A stretch of 64,000 nt of DNA from Amorphophallus konjac (taxonomy: Eukaryota; Streptophyta; Magnoliopsida; Alismatales; Araceae): positions 230,026,641 through 230,090,640 of the forward strand of contig CM040126.1 in NCBI GenBank assembly GCA_022559845.1, read 5' to 3'. The position numbers and the translations under genes were made by a program. The notes beneath the pieces are model-generated. The model made no database searches. It worked only from the letters and a program-made list of their open reading frames with translations, and was not told where the DNA came from. Below, piece after piece: positions 10,123 to 22,655 of this stretch (within the stretch, counting starts at the first letter, position 1; each line of letters opens with the position of its first letter).

Positions 10123-13110
10123 GATGATGGCAACACTATGAGTCATATGAGTCATGAAAATCAGACAGTGAAACTATGACAATATGCAATCAACAATCTG
10201 CAAATAAGCAAAACTATGCTAACACAGATATGTACTAACATCAATGCAATCTCTCCCCCTTACACAATGACTTAATGCAATTTCTTTGATGACAATCAAG
10301 AACATTTTACAAACATTCTCCCCCCTTAATCTCTTCATCTTTTGACTTCAACAATATATGACCTTTTCACACCTCAACTCTCATGACCTACATGACGTAT
10401 ATGACTCAACCAATCTCTCCACAACCAATCTCTCCCCCTTTGACGCCATCAAAAAAATGAAAAAGAAAAGGAATCCAAGTGGTGAGAGCAAGTGAGAAAC
10501 AAGATGTAGACTAACAAACATGATACCAAGTGATCATAATGAGGTAGGAGAAAATAGAAAGAAACTGAAACTCCCCCTGAGAAAATAGAGGTCAATACCA
10601 GAAGCATGTTGATAGTTAAGAAAATGCCAAAGAATCACATGCCCCCCTGATATAGCCAAGACAAGTCACAGACAGTTCTCCCCCTATGAAGTGCAATAAA
10701 TACAGTACTAACATGATCTATCCTCCCCCTTTAAATCAATGCAATGCAAAACTTCAGGAAGAAATTTGCAGCATCAAAACACAAGGGTTTTATGTGACAG
10801 GTTCAGGAAGCTAAAAAGAGACAGGGACACAGAGCAAAGATAACAGGAGATATGAACAAATATGCAAGTTGACTAAGTTTTCAAAGATATAACTGATCAG
10901 AAGAATTTTATAGCAGGTACCACTGTTATAAATCTAAGTAAAGATTGCACTCTCCTATCATAAGGTCTTATGAATTAGACTGCATGATAAAACTGGTTTA
11001 AGCATGATGTATGCCAAGTTTGTCAATCATGTTCAATACTCATATCTGAAACTGAGTTTTAATAAAGGTGCACCAATTATTCATATGACATTCCAATTCA
11101 ACCTTCTTTCATCTTGCTCAAATAATCTCAATGACTCCTTTAGGAGTTACACATTGTAGTATTGAGATTAAACACCTTTAATTGTATTTAAGTTAACTAT
11201 GTTGCAGAAAATTTTTGATATCAATTGAAAATTCTCTATCAATTTTACATATTTTACTTTTAATCAGCACTTTATTTTTCCTGAGCAATCTTGGTTAATC
11301 AACACCTTTTTACATGAGGCACAACACGTCTTAGGTGAAGTGACCCAGTTATTCAGAGTGATAACCGCATTGCCTCTCAATCATGAGAACAAAGTTAGTA
11401 ATGCGAGTGTCTTTTTACATGAGGAAACACTTTGATTAGAGGCCGGACTCCCCAGTTACTCAACACAACCATACCATTGCTCTGTCAGATTTTCACAAAA
11501 TTTTCAGAGAATTCGTTCTTTTAGCAGAGTTAACCATGGTACTTCATGACACAGTCCTTTGGACAAGTTTCTCAGTAGCCACAATCATTGCTCTGACTTT
11601 TGTTTTCTTTTTTAGTCAACTTCATATAGATTTAATGTTTAAGAACAATGCTAACAACATGTATCTCAACCAAAGTAACCATGATTTCAAATTTTCAGAT
11701 TTTAGATGATTTTATCCAGTGGTTACATGAAACAGTTGGTTAAAATTTATTAAAACTTATGATTCAGATACTTTCAAGTCTTTCAAATTCAAATTCAAGA
11801 ATCCATTAAACTTATACCAATCTAGATCAATCGGTTATTCTTAAACCTATATAATAGGAGTTTCTTGATAGTTTTAGATTCATAAACGAGGTACACTGAT
11901 TTAAGTAACTTCAATATCAGTTCAATCAACATCTTCAGTCAACTTGCCAACAGCAGAAGTAGTGATAGGTTTGCAAAGATGACTAGAGTAGAGGTGAAAT
12001 GATTTTCAAGTAAGTGCAGTAATAAGAATTTTTGATACCAAGATTCTTCAAGGTTCATAGTCAAGAACAAGATCAGACAAACCAGCTTGTCAGAAGTAGA
12101 GTAAAATGTATGACAAAGATAAGCTGGCAGTAGATGAAAAGACTGAACTAATTACAGATGGATACATTGTACACTAATGAGTCATGAAGAGGTACGAGGG
12201 GGGAGGTGGGACTTTAAAAGTCTGCTCACCAAAGAATAGTCCACCTTCCAGGCAGGCATAACCTACCCTTCATGTGAAGTCTTTTGATATACCATCTTCT
12301 AACTCATGAATACACAAGGAATCCAGTAATTATTTCAGACACATTAATAGCAGTAGACAAAGTTTCAGGAATCTGATTTCAAATGAGAATCAGTGATTAT
12401 TTGATAATGTGAGTCACTATTATACAGACAGTGTGAATCAATTGAAGGACATGTGAATATGTGACTCACTGGTATGACAAATGAGGCAAAATAATCAATT
12501 TAGCTAGACAGTAGGAATTCAGTCAAAGATACATTGAAGAAGTGAAATGCTCCCCGTGCATAAAGACTAAACATATGATTTTATGATTCATGCTCATGAT
12601 CATTCAAATTGCCCTATATGCAATATGACCCATGGTACTAGGCAGAGGACTTGGTCGAAAGGATCACCTACACAGAGTAAGAACCTCCAGACAAATTTCA
12701 TCTGCCCTTTAGTAACTTACCATTCGATATACCATAATGGTCATGCATGACAATGCATTAGATTTTCAATGACTGTATGTCAAACACATATGTGTAAGCA
12801 GACAATTGACATATGCAATTCACATATATGCACTAATATGCAGACTATGCTTATGCATTTCTAACCTCCTCTGCACATAATCAAGTGACAGGACTATAAT
12901 GCATCCAGATGAGAAATGAATTCAACATGTCTTCAATGAATATGTGCACACATAGCTCAATATATGAGGAATCTCATATTGTGCAGTGCAAATGACAAAG
13001 CAGTTAGGAACATGAGATTTTATTTAACAACTTAAGCATGAAGTGCAGCAAACAAGATTTCTAAAGAATTTAAATAAATAAACCTAAGGAGTGCAAGAAT
13101 GTTACCTGAA
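10123..13110 (-). other. Element A noncoding 3' domain
   Basis: This 3-kb stretch replaces pol. No ORF of note is present. It holds the repeated purine tracts near the LTR; a block (11305-11600) containing two TAACTGGG units, two CATGTAAAAAG units and a CAGAGCAATG block that is also in elements B and C; and two copies of the hairpin module (about 12170-12310 and 12605-12750). Confidence 0.7.
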
Positions 13111-15290
13111 AGGTACATAAATGGGGTTTCCTTGGTGCCCTGGCTTATTAACCCCCTTTTTCTTCATCTCCCTGGCACACCTGCAACAAACACATCATTT
13201 TGATGCAGTAGGTACCCAAGAGCGCTTGGGTCCTGGTTTACCATTGACACCATCAAGTGGTGTTCTAGACTTTTTGAGAGCAACAGAGCCATCAAAATGC
13301 ATTAACATACAGTTGGACATGGAATGTCCAAACTAACCATAGTGATGACAAGTAACAGATTTCAAGTTCTTTTTATGCACATTGTTCTGAGCATTGAATC
13401 TATGTGCATGAACATTGAAATTTCTGTTATGAACATAAAAATTCTATTTTCTGAAACTTCCCAACCAGCACTGATATGCTATGTGGCCAGGTTTTCCACA
13501 GTTAAAATAATAGAAAGTCTTTTTCATGAATTCAATTCTCTTCTTATCAAAATTATTTTGATGAACAGGGAGTTTATCAGATCTATAAATGGGTTTACTC
13601 CTCCCATGTGCATGCCAACACTCAATGGCCATATGGCCTGGCTTGCCACAATTGAAACACACAACATGCTGGTTCTCACAAGGACTTACATGACGAGAAT
13701 GAAACTTACCTTTACTTTTAGCAGACCAACATTCTGAGGCACGATGGCCTAGCTTACCACAATAAGAACAGTGAATTCTCTTTTTCTTAAATGCATGATT
13801 TCTTTCTTGAGAATTCCTAGCATGCGTTGCACTTGCATTTATATCATCTTGTTCCATTAATCTACACTCATGCATCAAATGACCAAATCTATGACAATAA
13901 TGACATGACATTTTCTTTTTGTGTGCATGTGTATGTGTGTTCAAGCTGTGTACAACATGCACAGTTCTAGCATGAGTGTTTCTTGACTCTTTCTGCAAGT
14001 GATCATTCTTTATCACTTTGTCAAGTTATTTCTGAATTTTCTGAGCATTGGACTGTTTAATCTCTGAAGTGGTGACTACGTTTGATGCAGTGACAAATGA
14101 TGTCATTAACTTGTTTTTAAATACTTTCTTATTCCCATTATTGTAGCCCAGCCCTTCCTTCCTGAAACTTACCTTGACTCCTAGCAACTTGTTCAGATTA
14201 TCTTGCCCACTAACAAATTTAGACAAAGAACTTTTTAAATCATGAATCTCATTTTTTAGAGATGCAATGTGTATTTCATAACTTACAATCTCTTGTTCAC
14301 GGCAATTAACAGCTTCATTCAATACTTTGTTAGCCGTTTTGTATTTCTCAATTTCTTGTTCCAGATTGCTCAATTTTTCAGATTCTTCATGATAAATAGT
14401 TTTTCCCTTTTCTAAGGCAAGAAGTCTTTCAGACATAATACTATTAAGCTCCTTCGATTTCTCCATTAGCTCCTAATTGTGGACGAGTTCATTTATTAGA
14501 ACTTGATCATTTAAGTAAATTTTCTTTTTCAGATCAATTTTTGCCTCATCCAGATTCTTTTGCAATTCAACATTAACAACTTTAATGGCTTCTAATTTTT
14601 CTGACATTAAATTATTTTCTTCCTAAAATCTTTTCAATTCTTCTAATTCTTCTTTGAGAGAGTCAATTTGTTGTTCCTACATTTTTAGTTCGAATCGAAG
14701 ACTGTTATTCAAATTTTTCGCAGAAACACACTTATTGCATGAATTTTCATTTTTTTCAGACTATCTTTCAGATTTTCATTTTCACATTTCAATTCTCTGA
14801 TTTCATATGACATGCTCTTTTTCATCTTTCTCCTTTCAGTTTTAACAGATTTGTATTTGTTTAACAAATCATCATACATCTCAATCAATTCATCAAGAGA
14901 TATTTGTTCAGAGTCAGAAGTTACCTGAGATGGAGATTCATTTGATTGATCACTTATGTGATCTCTTGTCCTAAGGCATTGAATGTTTTCTTTACCATAG
15001 TCGATAGTCAGTTTCTCCATAGCTTCTTTGGCACTCCTGCACTCAGATATACATGGAAGCACGTTAGATCTTATCACCCCTTTAACTACGTCTAGGGCCT
15101 TTTTATTTTCAGCATTCATCAATTCATGTCCCACATTCCATTCAGATCGATTTATTGGAATGTCATATGGGCCATGCTCAATTAAACACCGAAGATTAGA
15201 ATCCACATTACGCACATACTGTCAAAATCTACTTAGCCAATCAGAGAAATAACTCCCATCAAACATCGGACGAGAAGACTTTGAATGCAT
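13110..15290 (-). pseudogene. Element A gag (copia, SIRE-type), disrupted
   Basis: Gag would form the virus-like particle and bind the element RNA. Reading right to left, an N-terminal part with FDGSYFSDWL is followed by a TGA near 15222. Then come a lysine/glutamate-rich coiled-coil region (15215-14709 and 14466-14026) interrupted by stops and frame changes, then four zinc-knuckle blocks in one frame (14016-13444). These include CHYCHRFGHLMHEC, CSYCGKLGHRASEC and CFNCGKPGHMAIEC; in the fourth the first cysteine is a tyrosine. The reading ends near 13225 with GPKRSWVP, the motif that closes gag in SIRE-like elements. No protease, integrase or RT follows. The gag shares this layout with element B. 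Confidence 0.85.
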
Positions 15291-15427
15291 AGCAAATAAA
15301 AGAAATAATAGACAGTCAGCAAAACTTGACTAATGCACCAAAATAGGTCAAGCAATCAGCAGAGTAACAAAATGCACCGAAATAGCATGATCCACTGCAG
15401 ATCGTTGAATCTGGTAATCAGTGACCC

Positions 15428-15439
15428 GCTCTGATACAA
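15428..15439 (-). other. Primer-binding site of element A
   Basis: Minus strand TTGTATCAGAGC differs by one base from the initiator-Met site TGGTATCAGAGC seen in elements B and the Tekay copy. It lies 2 nt inside the right LTR, confirming minus orientation. Confidence 0.75.
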
Positions 15440-15441
15440 AT

Positions 15442-17882
15442 TGTTAGTCTGTGAAGACTAGGTGCAATGGTGCACACACAGATTCTGAGGGGGGGTGAAT
15501 GAATCCCCTTTTAAAAAAAAATCTACCCAATTTGAAAGTTAATCAGTAAGCTATGCAGAATTAAAACTGATTGACTTTAACTGAATGTGAAGCACATGAT
15601 CAAATACTTAGTGGCTGACTGTGAGCTATGTTGAGACACACTAATTAACAGATCATCAGTCTAAGTAGTGGACTACTCGGCAGCAACTATGCAGTTTACA
15701 GAAACAATCTAGGTATGCAATGCATTCAAGAGACACTCAGGCATACTTGATTGAAAGCGAACCTAGACATTCATCTAGCGTAAAACGAATGACCAATCAA
15801 ACCATAGTGCACAGAAGATTTTAGGTGGTTCGGCCCTGGAGACCTACATCCACCCCACACTCCAACTAGAGTGTGGATTCTGCAGATACACAGCTTAAAC
15901 TACTGGGCCTTACAAGCTTGCCTACAAGCACTGACTTACAGCTTGCTCCGCTGGGCAATATAGCTTAGCCACCGCTGATTCACAGCGTCAAACCGCTAAG
16001 CCTTACAGCTTATGCCACCGCTGATTCACAACTTCTGAAATGGTATGTAAAATAAAAAATACGAATGATAAAAATCGGCAACATAAATCTAGAATTAAAG
16101 CTCAGAAAATATAGCTCGCTCTGGAGCAATGTAGCTTGGCGGGTCCAGAAGCTATGAATCTTCTTTCTTCTTCGATCTTACTGCTGCACTATCTTCTACT
16201 TCATCAACCACACGAGCTGTTGGAAGTTCACTCACAGACGGTTCCTAACTCTCTCAAGATCTCTCTCCCTCTCTTTCTCTTTCTCTTTCTCTAGTTGCTG
16301 TTGGCTTTCTGTCGCTCTCCCTTTATTTCTTCTTCTGCTTGTTTTCTGCCACTCACACTTCTTTTCTTCTTCTGCCTTCTCCTTATTAACTTGTTCTTCT
16401 CTGCAGGTGCTCTTATACAGATAAAAGAGGCATTGGAGGTAATTTGATGAATATGATGATGCTCCCTCCATCAGATGGCTCCACGTGGTTGGATCCCAGC
16501 GATTTCCAAAAAGAATCACCTGGTCGTGTAGAGGGAATGTTCCCGCCAATAATTGGAAGACCACGTCTCAGATGGAGGAAGTTCACTTTCCACGTGGCAG
16601 ATGCTCCAGGCTACTTTCCTTCTTGGATCACATGCACCTAGATCTACCATCTTGGGAACACGTGCCTAGTCATAAGCTCCGTGAGTCCACGTGCCAGCTT
16701 CCAGCCTTTCTGGGAACACGTGCCTACGTCAGTTCGTGCTCACGTGCTTCTTTGATCCTGTTAGTTTGAAGAAGGATGTTTCATCAAACACCTTGTGAAC
16801 ATGAGTCATAAGTGGTGCACAAACTTTATAGTGTAACATGCAAACATGCACATACCTTAGGTTCAGTCAAACAAGATATGCACTAACTTTAAGTTGAGTA
16901 TGCTATAGTACATGCATAGACTTGTATGACATGCCAGAGAATGTGCATCGACCTTAGTTGCTCAAGTTAAAATGTGCATAGACCTTAGTAAACATATATG
17001 CACAGATAGAAAAATGTGCACTGACCTTGCATGTAGACTAACAAAGTATGCACCGACCATGTATGCGGACCAGCAGAAGGTGTACCGACTTGATATGCAT
17101 ACTAGCAAGGTATGCACCGACCTTGTCTTGTGCTAAGACCAACATGCACCGACCTTGTTTTCCACAGGGTAGACGTGCACCCACCTTCAATGTTTGGAGG
17201 GCACAATGTGCACCGACTCTAGTGGACAAAACATATGCAAGTGCTTAGACCTAGATAATGCATTATGACAAGGTGCACCGACCTCCTATGTGCATGATGC
17301 AAGATGTGCATGGCAAATATGCACTGACCTCATGTCAACATGCAAACTAGCATTGACCTTAGTATCAATGAAATACAACTAGCGTCGACCTTGGATGTGT
17401 AAGAACACAACTAGCATCGACCCTAGCTCTGTATGAACTACCACTAGCATCGACCTTAGCTGTGCGAAAACATAACTAGCACTGACCCTAGTTATGCATG
17501 ACTGGCGTTGACTCTATATAGGCACAATTCAATATGAAGATCACGCACACCACCTGTTCGACCAAATGCCATGCACACAGGTTATTTAGTAAAATGTCAT
17601 GTGCACAAACTTTTATGCAAACACGTTGACTTTATGTGCACAGTACTGACTTTACGTTGACTTTTGGTTGACCTGTGATGTGTTGACTTATATGAACAGT
17701 TGTAGAAGACTTTATGCAATGCTTATATAGAGACATCCACAAACATGCTCAGACATACAGTCAACCACATATGAACTATGATGCTCATGTGCAGCAGTTC
17801 ATTCCATGTAACTCATATATGACAGCAATACAAATACATATAAGTCATATTGTTTGTCATCATCAAAACTCAATATCCAACA
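15442..17882 (-). mobile_element. Element A 5' LTR
   Basis: Plus-strand reading runs from TGTTAGTCTG to ATATCCAACA, 2441 bp, followed by TSD TATAT. It matches the left LTR along its length with scattered substitutions and small indels, and contains its own copy of the TGCACCGACC array at 16800-17490. Confidence 0.9.
16800..17490. repeat. TGCACCGACCTT repeat array (right LTR copy)
   Basis: Counterpart of 9040-9730 with the same unit order. Unit-level differences (for example ACCAACC against ACCGACC near 17050) show ordinary point decay, not rearrangement, since insertion. Confidence 0.85.
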
Positions 17883-18353
17883 TATATAAGATGATAACAA
17901 CAGAATTTCTGCTAACACCTGGGCAGTCACTCTTTTGAGGTTCTTAAGTCTTCACAGATTTTCATTCAAATGCCCTATTTGGTGCGAAATCATAAATAAA
18001 AATTATCTCTGTCGAAGCCTAAGCGGTGGATTTTTATGATTCGTTGGTGTCGCCACCGATTAGCCATTGCATTACTTGATTCGGTGGCGTCGCCACCGAA
18101 TCACCCTCCATCTAGCTCGATTCGGTGGCGATGCCACCGAATCACCCCTTCGGCATTGCACCGACCAACATCGCCTCCCTCTTCATCCTCCACCGAATCA
18201 CCCCTTTGGCATTGCACCGACCCACATCGCCTCCCTCTTCATTCTGCCCCGACCTTCATCAGCATTGCATCGACCCTTGTGGCGCCCGTCGCCGACTCGG
18301 CCCCTCTGCGTGCCCTTTTGTTAAACCCCTCTGAATAAATAGCTAAATGTGTC

Positions 18354-18354
<1 letters not shown>
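17883..18354. other. Resumed pre-insertion DNA with palindromes
   Basis: After the TATAT duplication the sequence that stopped at 7652 resumes. No gene is visible. Three palindromic units (18038-18143) are followed by CACCGAATCACCCC and TGCACCGACC motifs. The TGCACCGACC words resemble the arrays of elements A and C. Confidence 0.45.
18038..18143. repeat. Three tandem palindromes, 40-41-bp period
   Basis: Units start at 18038, 18078 and 18119. The second has 12-bp arms GATTCGGTGGCG and CGCCACCGAATC around a single base; the third has 11-bp arms around GAT; the first is degenerate. Confidence 0.85.

Positions 18355-18394
<40 letters not shown>
18355..18394. repeat. (AT)n microsatellite
   Basis: About 40 bp of nearly pure AT dinucleotides. 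Confidence 0.95.
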
Positions 18395-18398
<4 letters not shown>

Positions 18399-19400
18399 TG
18401 TATGTATATACATGTATACGTATATATGTTTATATAAACAAGCCAATATCGCACATGCTTGGTGCATTTTGTACATAAATATTTCCAATCATCCATGTCA
18501 CGAATATAATGCCTGCTTATGTGTTTAATCAAACTGCGGTATATAAAATGGCGTTTAACAGAAGGCTAGGTCCCGCCTGACTAAAAGTGTTGCTATGCGT
18601 GATGGTGGTCCTCGGATCTAAGTTCCCCACCTCGTACCGAAGGGCGGATGTAATAAACCTTAATTCCTCTTGCATGAATAAAAGAAACCATAGAGGCTTG
18701 CGTAGCTTCGTGTTTATGCCACTTCTTATGACGTTATTATTTGGCCCCGAGTGGCGCTTATCTTAACAATTAATCAAGGGTTTTCTTCCTCAGAGGATGT
18801 AATTAATGCTATAGCCTTTACGGTATAGCAAACTTTCGGTCCCGACTCGAACCTTACATTCGTCTGACCAAGTCATATCGAGCGCTCAATAAATTTGTCA
18901 ATCCGGTGACTGGCACGCCTACGCATCTAAGAAAATGTGTCACCAGAACATTATTGAAATAAGAACATGGAGAATATCTAGCAAGTTCGCTTTTAGGAAA
19001 ATTGGCTATTCATGTACAAGCAAATACCCCTTTCGGGTCGATCATATCCAGCCATTAAATAATATCAAGTCAAGAGTGGAATGTTGTAGACCAATCAAGC
19101 AAGTCAAGTACTTCGGTGCAATGCCACACCATAGTCAATAATAGCTCCCATAGGCACAAATACTTTCGGTTGCTCCTCCCAGGACAAGACTGGGCCCCAT
19201 TAACGCCAGGCATTGAGGTCATGGATCAAAGATCTCATGTGTATCTTGACATCCACTTTATTTAATAGCCATTAGAGTTCCAAAGATTAAACGATGTAGG
19301 AATAACTTGGAAGATCTAAAAAGATATTTGAATTTCAAGCATAGAGCCATGTGTAGGGAAAATATACTCAGAAATCAATCATTAAAATCGCGAGATGTGA
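18395..19400. other. Unassigned sequence, probably start of an LTR plus a copia relic
   Basis: 18540-18650 aligns with the hairpin module of elements A, B and C. The best match is to B at 28451-28545: shared GACTAAAAG, CTATGCGTGA, TCCTC-GATC and AAGTTC in order. The rest is unassigned. The left boundary of the minus-strand gypsy LTR that ends at 21248 must lie in or just beyond this stretch; I could not fix it. Confidence 0.45.
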
Positions 19401-21248
19401 GAATCTGGGAAGAATTGGCATCCACTTAGTCACCGGGAATTCAAGAATTCGCAACTTCTAGACAAGTCACTAATTCCTGTGAACTATAAAGGCACGATGA
19501 ATTTGCGTCACTCTCATTATGCTAATTCAAGAATTTGCGTCGACTATCCTAGTCGCCAATTTCATAACGTCTGTTCTGTGTCTGGAATCTCATAGAATAC
19601 CCAAGTTTTTGGCGCTCTATGATGACTGGATGTCATGTTTCTTCAGAGTGACATGACCAAAATAGGTTTTAGGGATTTTCAGGTACAAGCAGCGGAGTGA
19701 TCGACGAGGGAATCCTTCGATGTCGAGGACTTATGGAGGCCTTAGAGAAATAATTTCTAATCCGGCGAGAGGGATTCCCGACGGAGGGTCCTTCCTTCCC
19801 CAAGAAATAAGGTGTAACATGAAACCACAAAACAAAGGGACCATGTCTCGGCAGTGAGACAACAGTGCCAAGGATCCACGGTATTGGATCAAAACCCACA
19901 ATAAAAATGTAGTGAATAAATTCACGTCAGAACCAGTTGTCGTTATTTCTTTAAAATAGCATCCACTGCACAAGAAGTCAATTCCATTAAATTTATAGAA
20001 TTACAAAATTAAATAGTAATTAACGTCAAAGGGGGAGACGCTTATTAATATGTGTCTCTTTGGAGAGGCGCAAAATCTTTAATACACATGTGGCTCATGG
20101 ATGTCAATTCCTATACTTTTCGAAGATTAATTAAGTATTTCATTATGAATTGGCGTATACATAGCAAACGCTAATTAATACACGTCTTTTGAAAAGGTGC
20201 ATATTAAGGAATATGCGTCTACTACATGGAGGCTAATTTAACGTGAAATCGACATCTTACAAGGAGACACATATTCTCAAATACATTTCAAGTCACATCT
20301 GGTATATACAACCACATACTTATTGGCACTATTCATTTCTTTCCAATAGGATGAACAGTAGCACATCTAAACTACAAGGATTTTAACAAAACTAAAGGCA
20401 TGATAATTAGAGGAAAAAGCTGGGGATCCTAGAAACATGCACATCACAATTTTATTTAGCATGGTTCAATAGATATCAATTTTTAAACGTTGATGAAATA
20501 TTTAATTATCTAGGAAATTCGCGTCTTAGCAGTCGACGTGTATTAATACGTGTCCATAAACCCGACACTAATTCAAGAATCAGCTTCTGCATAAAAAGAC
20601 GCAGATTAACACGCATCCACTGCATTGGTCGCGAATTCTTCTTGTATCTAGAAAAGGACAGAATGCTATAAAACCGTAAAGCTAGCATGAATCATGAGGA
20701 AATAACACAATGGAATCAAGTGACTGCATGCATGCCTACTTAACATGAGGTATTTAGTTACTTTTGCCCGAGAGACAACCTACCTTTTGGGAAGAAGAAG
20801 GAGAATGGCGCTAGGCTCCTACGGGTTCTTTGCAACATAGATCTGCACGCCTATCCTTAGATCCCAGTAGGGCAATAGCACTAGCTTCTGCCATCGTAGG
20901 GGGAGTCTTGTATATAAGGTTTCTACTCTTACGAATCCTACTAGGGGCTTAAGAAATCCTACTTCTCTTAAAACCAAAACCTTCCTCATTAAATCCAAAT
21001 CCTTTCCTCAAATGAAGCCGCTATCCCTTCTTCGATCGACTCCATCATCAAAACCTAACATAACAGGGATCCTACGATCGACCTATGGAGACTGGCCCAT
21101 TCAACAAGCTACTAATTAGTTTTTAGATGGAATTAACAATTAGAACCCATTAACGGTCTTTAGACTAATAACTAATTGGGCTAATTTTTAATAGTCAAGA
21201 TCTATTATTATTCATATTAAAGGTTATATGTTTTATCGGGTTGCTCCA
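19401..21248 (-). mobile_element. 3' LTR (partial boundary) of the minus-strand Tekay-like host element
   Basis: On the minus strand the LTR starts TGGAGCAACCCGATAAAAC directly after a purine tract. It extends at least through the hairpin array at 19411-20640; the other terminus is not identified, so the start given is only a safe inner limit. No coding sequence is present. Confidence 0.6.
19411..20640. repeat. AATTsGCGTC...ACGCsAATT hairpin array
   Basis: About ten imperfect inverted repeats of about 30 bp lie in two clusters (19411-19563 and 20040-20640). The best is 20148-20178 with arms AATTGGCGT and ACGCTAATT (8 of 9 pairs). Others start near 19413, 19445, 19499, 19531, 20174, 20515, 20543 and 20605. 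Arms vary while pairing is mostly kept. Confidence 0.7.
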
Positions 21249-21262
21249 CCCTCCCCCACTAA
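21249..21262 (-). other. Polypurine tract of the host gypsy element
   Basis: Minus strand TTAGTGGGGGAGGG abuts the LTR start TGGAGCAACC. Confidence 0.7.
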
Positions 21263-21284
21263 AAAGAATTTGGTCCCCAAATTC

Positions 21285-22650
21285 ACACAAGTTCTAAGAA
21301 AGGGCTAAGCACGAACCAGGAAACAATTGCGGATATTTCTTCTTAATAGCCTCCTCTAGCTCCCAAGTAGCTTCTTCTTGGCCTCGCCTGCTCCACTGAA
21401 CCTTTATCATAGGTATAGCCTTGTTCCTTAGTTGATGCAACTTGCAGTCCATGATCTTCGTAGGCCTCTCTTCTTAAGATAAGTCTTGTTGCAGCTCTAG
21501 ATTATCGTGCTGAATTACATGCGAAGGATCATATACATACTTCTATAACATAGATACGTGGAACACATCGTGCACTCCTATCAATTGTGGTGGTAAGGCA
21601 ATCTTATAAGCCACTTCGCTCCAAAATCTCGAAAGGACCAATATATCTTGGACTTGTGTCCCTTTGATACTGAACCTCTTAACTCCTCTTCTTGGCGATA
21701 CCTTGAGAAACACACGATCTCCCACTTGAAATTCCAAGTCTCTCCTTCGGTTATCGGCATAACTCTTCTACCTTGATTAAGCGACTTTCAATCTTATTCT
21801 GATCATCTGAATATTCTAAGTGGTATCTTGCACCATATCTAGTCCTAACAGATCGACTTCTATCTCCAGTTTCACTCCAGCACAAAGGAGATCTACAATT
21901 CTGCCATAAAGTGCCTCGAAAGATGCCATCTTGATACTGGACTGATAATCATTGTTGTATGCGAATTCTATTAACGGCAAATGCTCATGCCAGCTACCAC
22001 CAAAATCTATCATACATTCCCTCAACATATCTTCAATAATCTGATTCGTCCTTTCTGTCTGCCCATCAGTCTGGGGATGAAAAACTATGCTGAAATTTAA
22101 CCTTGTCTCCTAGGATGACTATAATCCTTTCCAAAAGTGAGAAGTGAACCTCGGATCTCTATCAAAAACTATAGATGTAGGAATTTCATGTAATCTCACT
22201 ACCTCCTTGATGTAAAGTGCAGCCAGTATGTCCACTGTCCAACAACTCTTAATAGGCAAAAAGTGAGCAAACTTCATCAAATGATCCACAATCACCCATA
22301 TAGTATCAAACCCACCTCGGGTTCTTTGCAATCTAGTGATAAAATCCATGCCAATGTTGTCCCACTTCCGTTCCGGAATCTCTAGTTGTTTCAACTTCCT
22401 GGCAGGCTTGAGATTATCAGCCTTAACCTACTAGCAAACTAAGCATCGGCTCACAAATTCTGCTATCTCTGTCTTCATATTAGGCCACCAGAAAGTACCC
22501 TTTAAATCTTGATACATCTTAGTATCACAGAGATGAATAATATACCTTGATCGGTGTGCCTCCTCCAAAATCTTGTTCTTGATATTGGGGCAATCTGGCA
22601 CACAAGTCCTTTGGTGAAATAATAGCCTCTCATCCGCTGCTAACTTGAAG
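21285..22650 (-). pseudogene. Host gypsy integrase and chromodomain, decayed
   Basis: Reading right to left, the integrase zinc-finger region (about 22620-22400) is broken by several stops. The catalytic core is readable at 22394-22119, with first aspartate in GMDFIT and second in FDRDPRFTS. The third catalytic residue lies in a shifted frame around 22060 (HPQTDGQTE-like), then FAYNNDYQSSIKM at 22028-21816. A GDRVFLKVSPRRGVKRF segment and HDVFHVSML (21737-21543) lead to IKVQWSRRGQEEATWE near 21400-21330, the chromodomain signature of Tekay/Del elements. Frame changes and stops throughout show this copy is inactive. Element B separates it from its RT. Confidence 0.8.
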
Positions 22651-22655
22651 TCAGG

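Larger units (their letters stand above)
7658..17882 (-). mobile_element. Copia element A: gag-only SIRE-type retrotransposon (TR-GAG)
   Basis: It has two LTRs of 2451 and 2441 bp, a 5.3-kb internal region, a primer site next to the right LTR and a purine tract next to the left LTR. It is therefore transcribed right to left. The only coding remnant is gag; where PR-INT-RT-RH should follow there is about 3 kb of noncoding DNA. A hand count over the first 200 bp of the LTRs gives about 5% divergence. It interrupts the unassigned DNA at 7652/17888. Confidence 0.9.

Noticed and set aside
17038..17248. Short ORFs with Ala-Pro-Thr and Cys-Thr repeats in the TGCACCGACC array (also 9183-9427 and 48868-49059)
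   Set aside because: The peptide repeats are a by-product of reading the DNA repeat; frames break between units.
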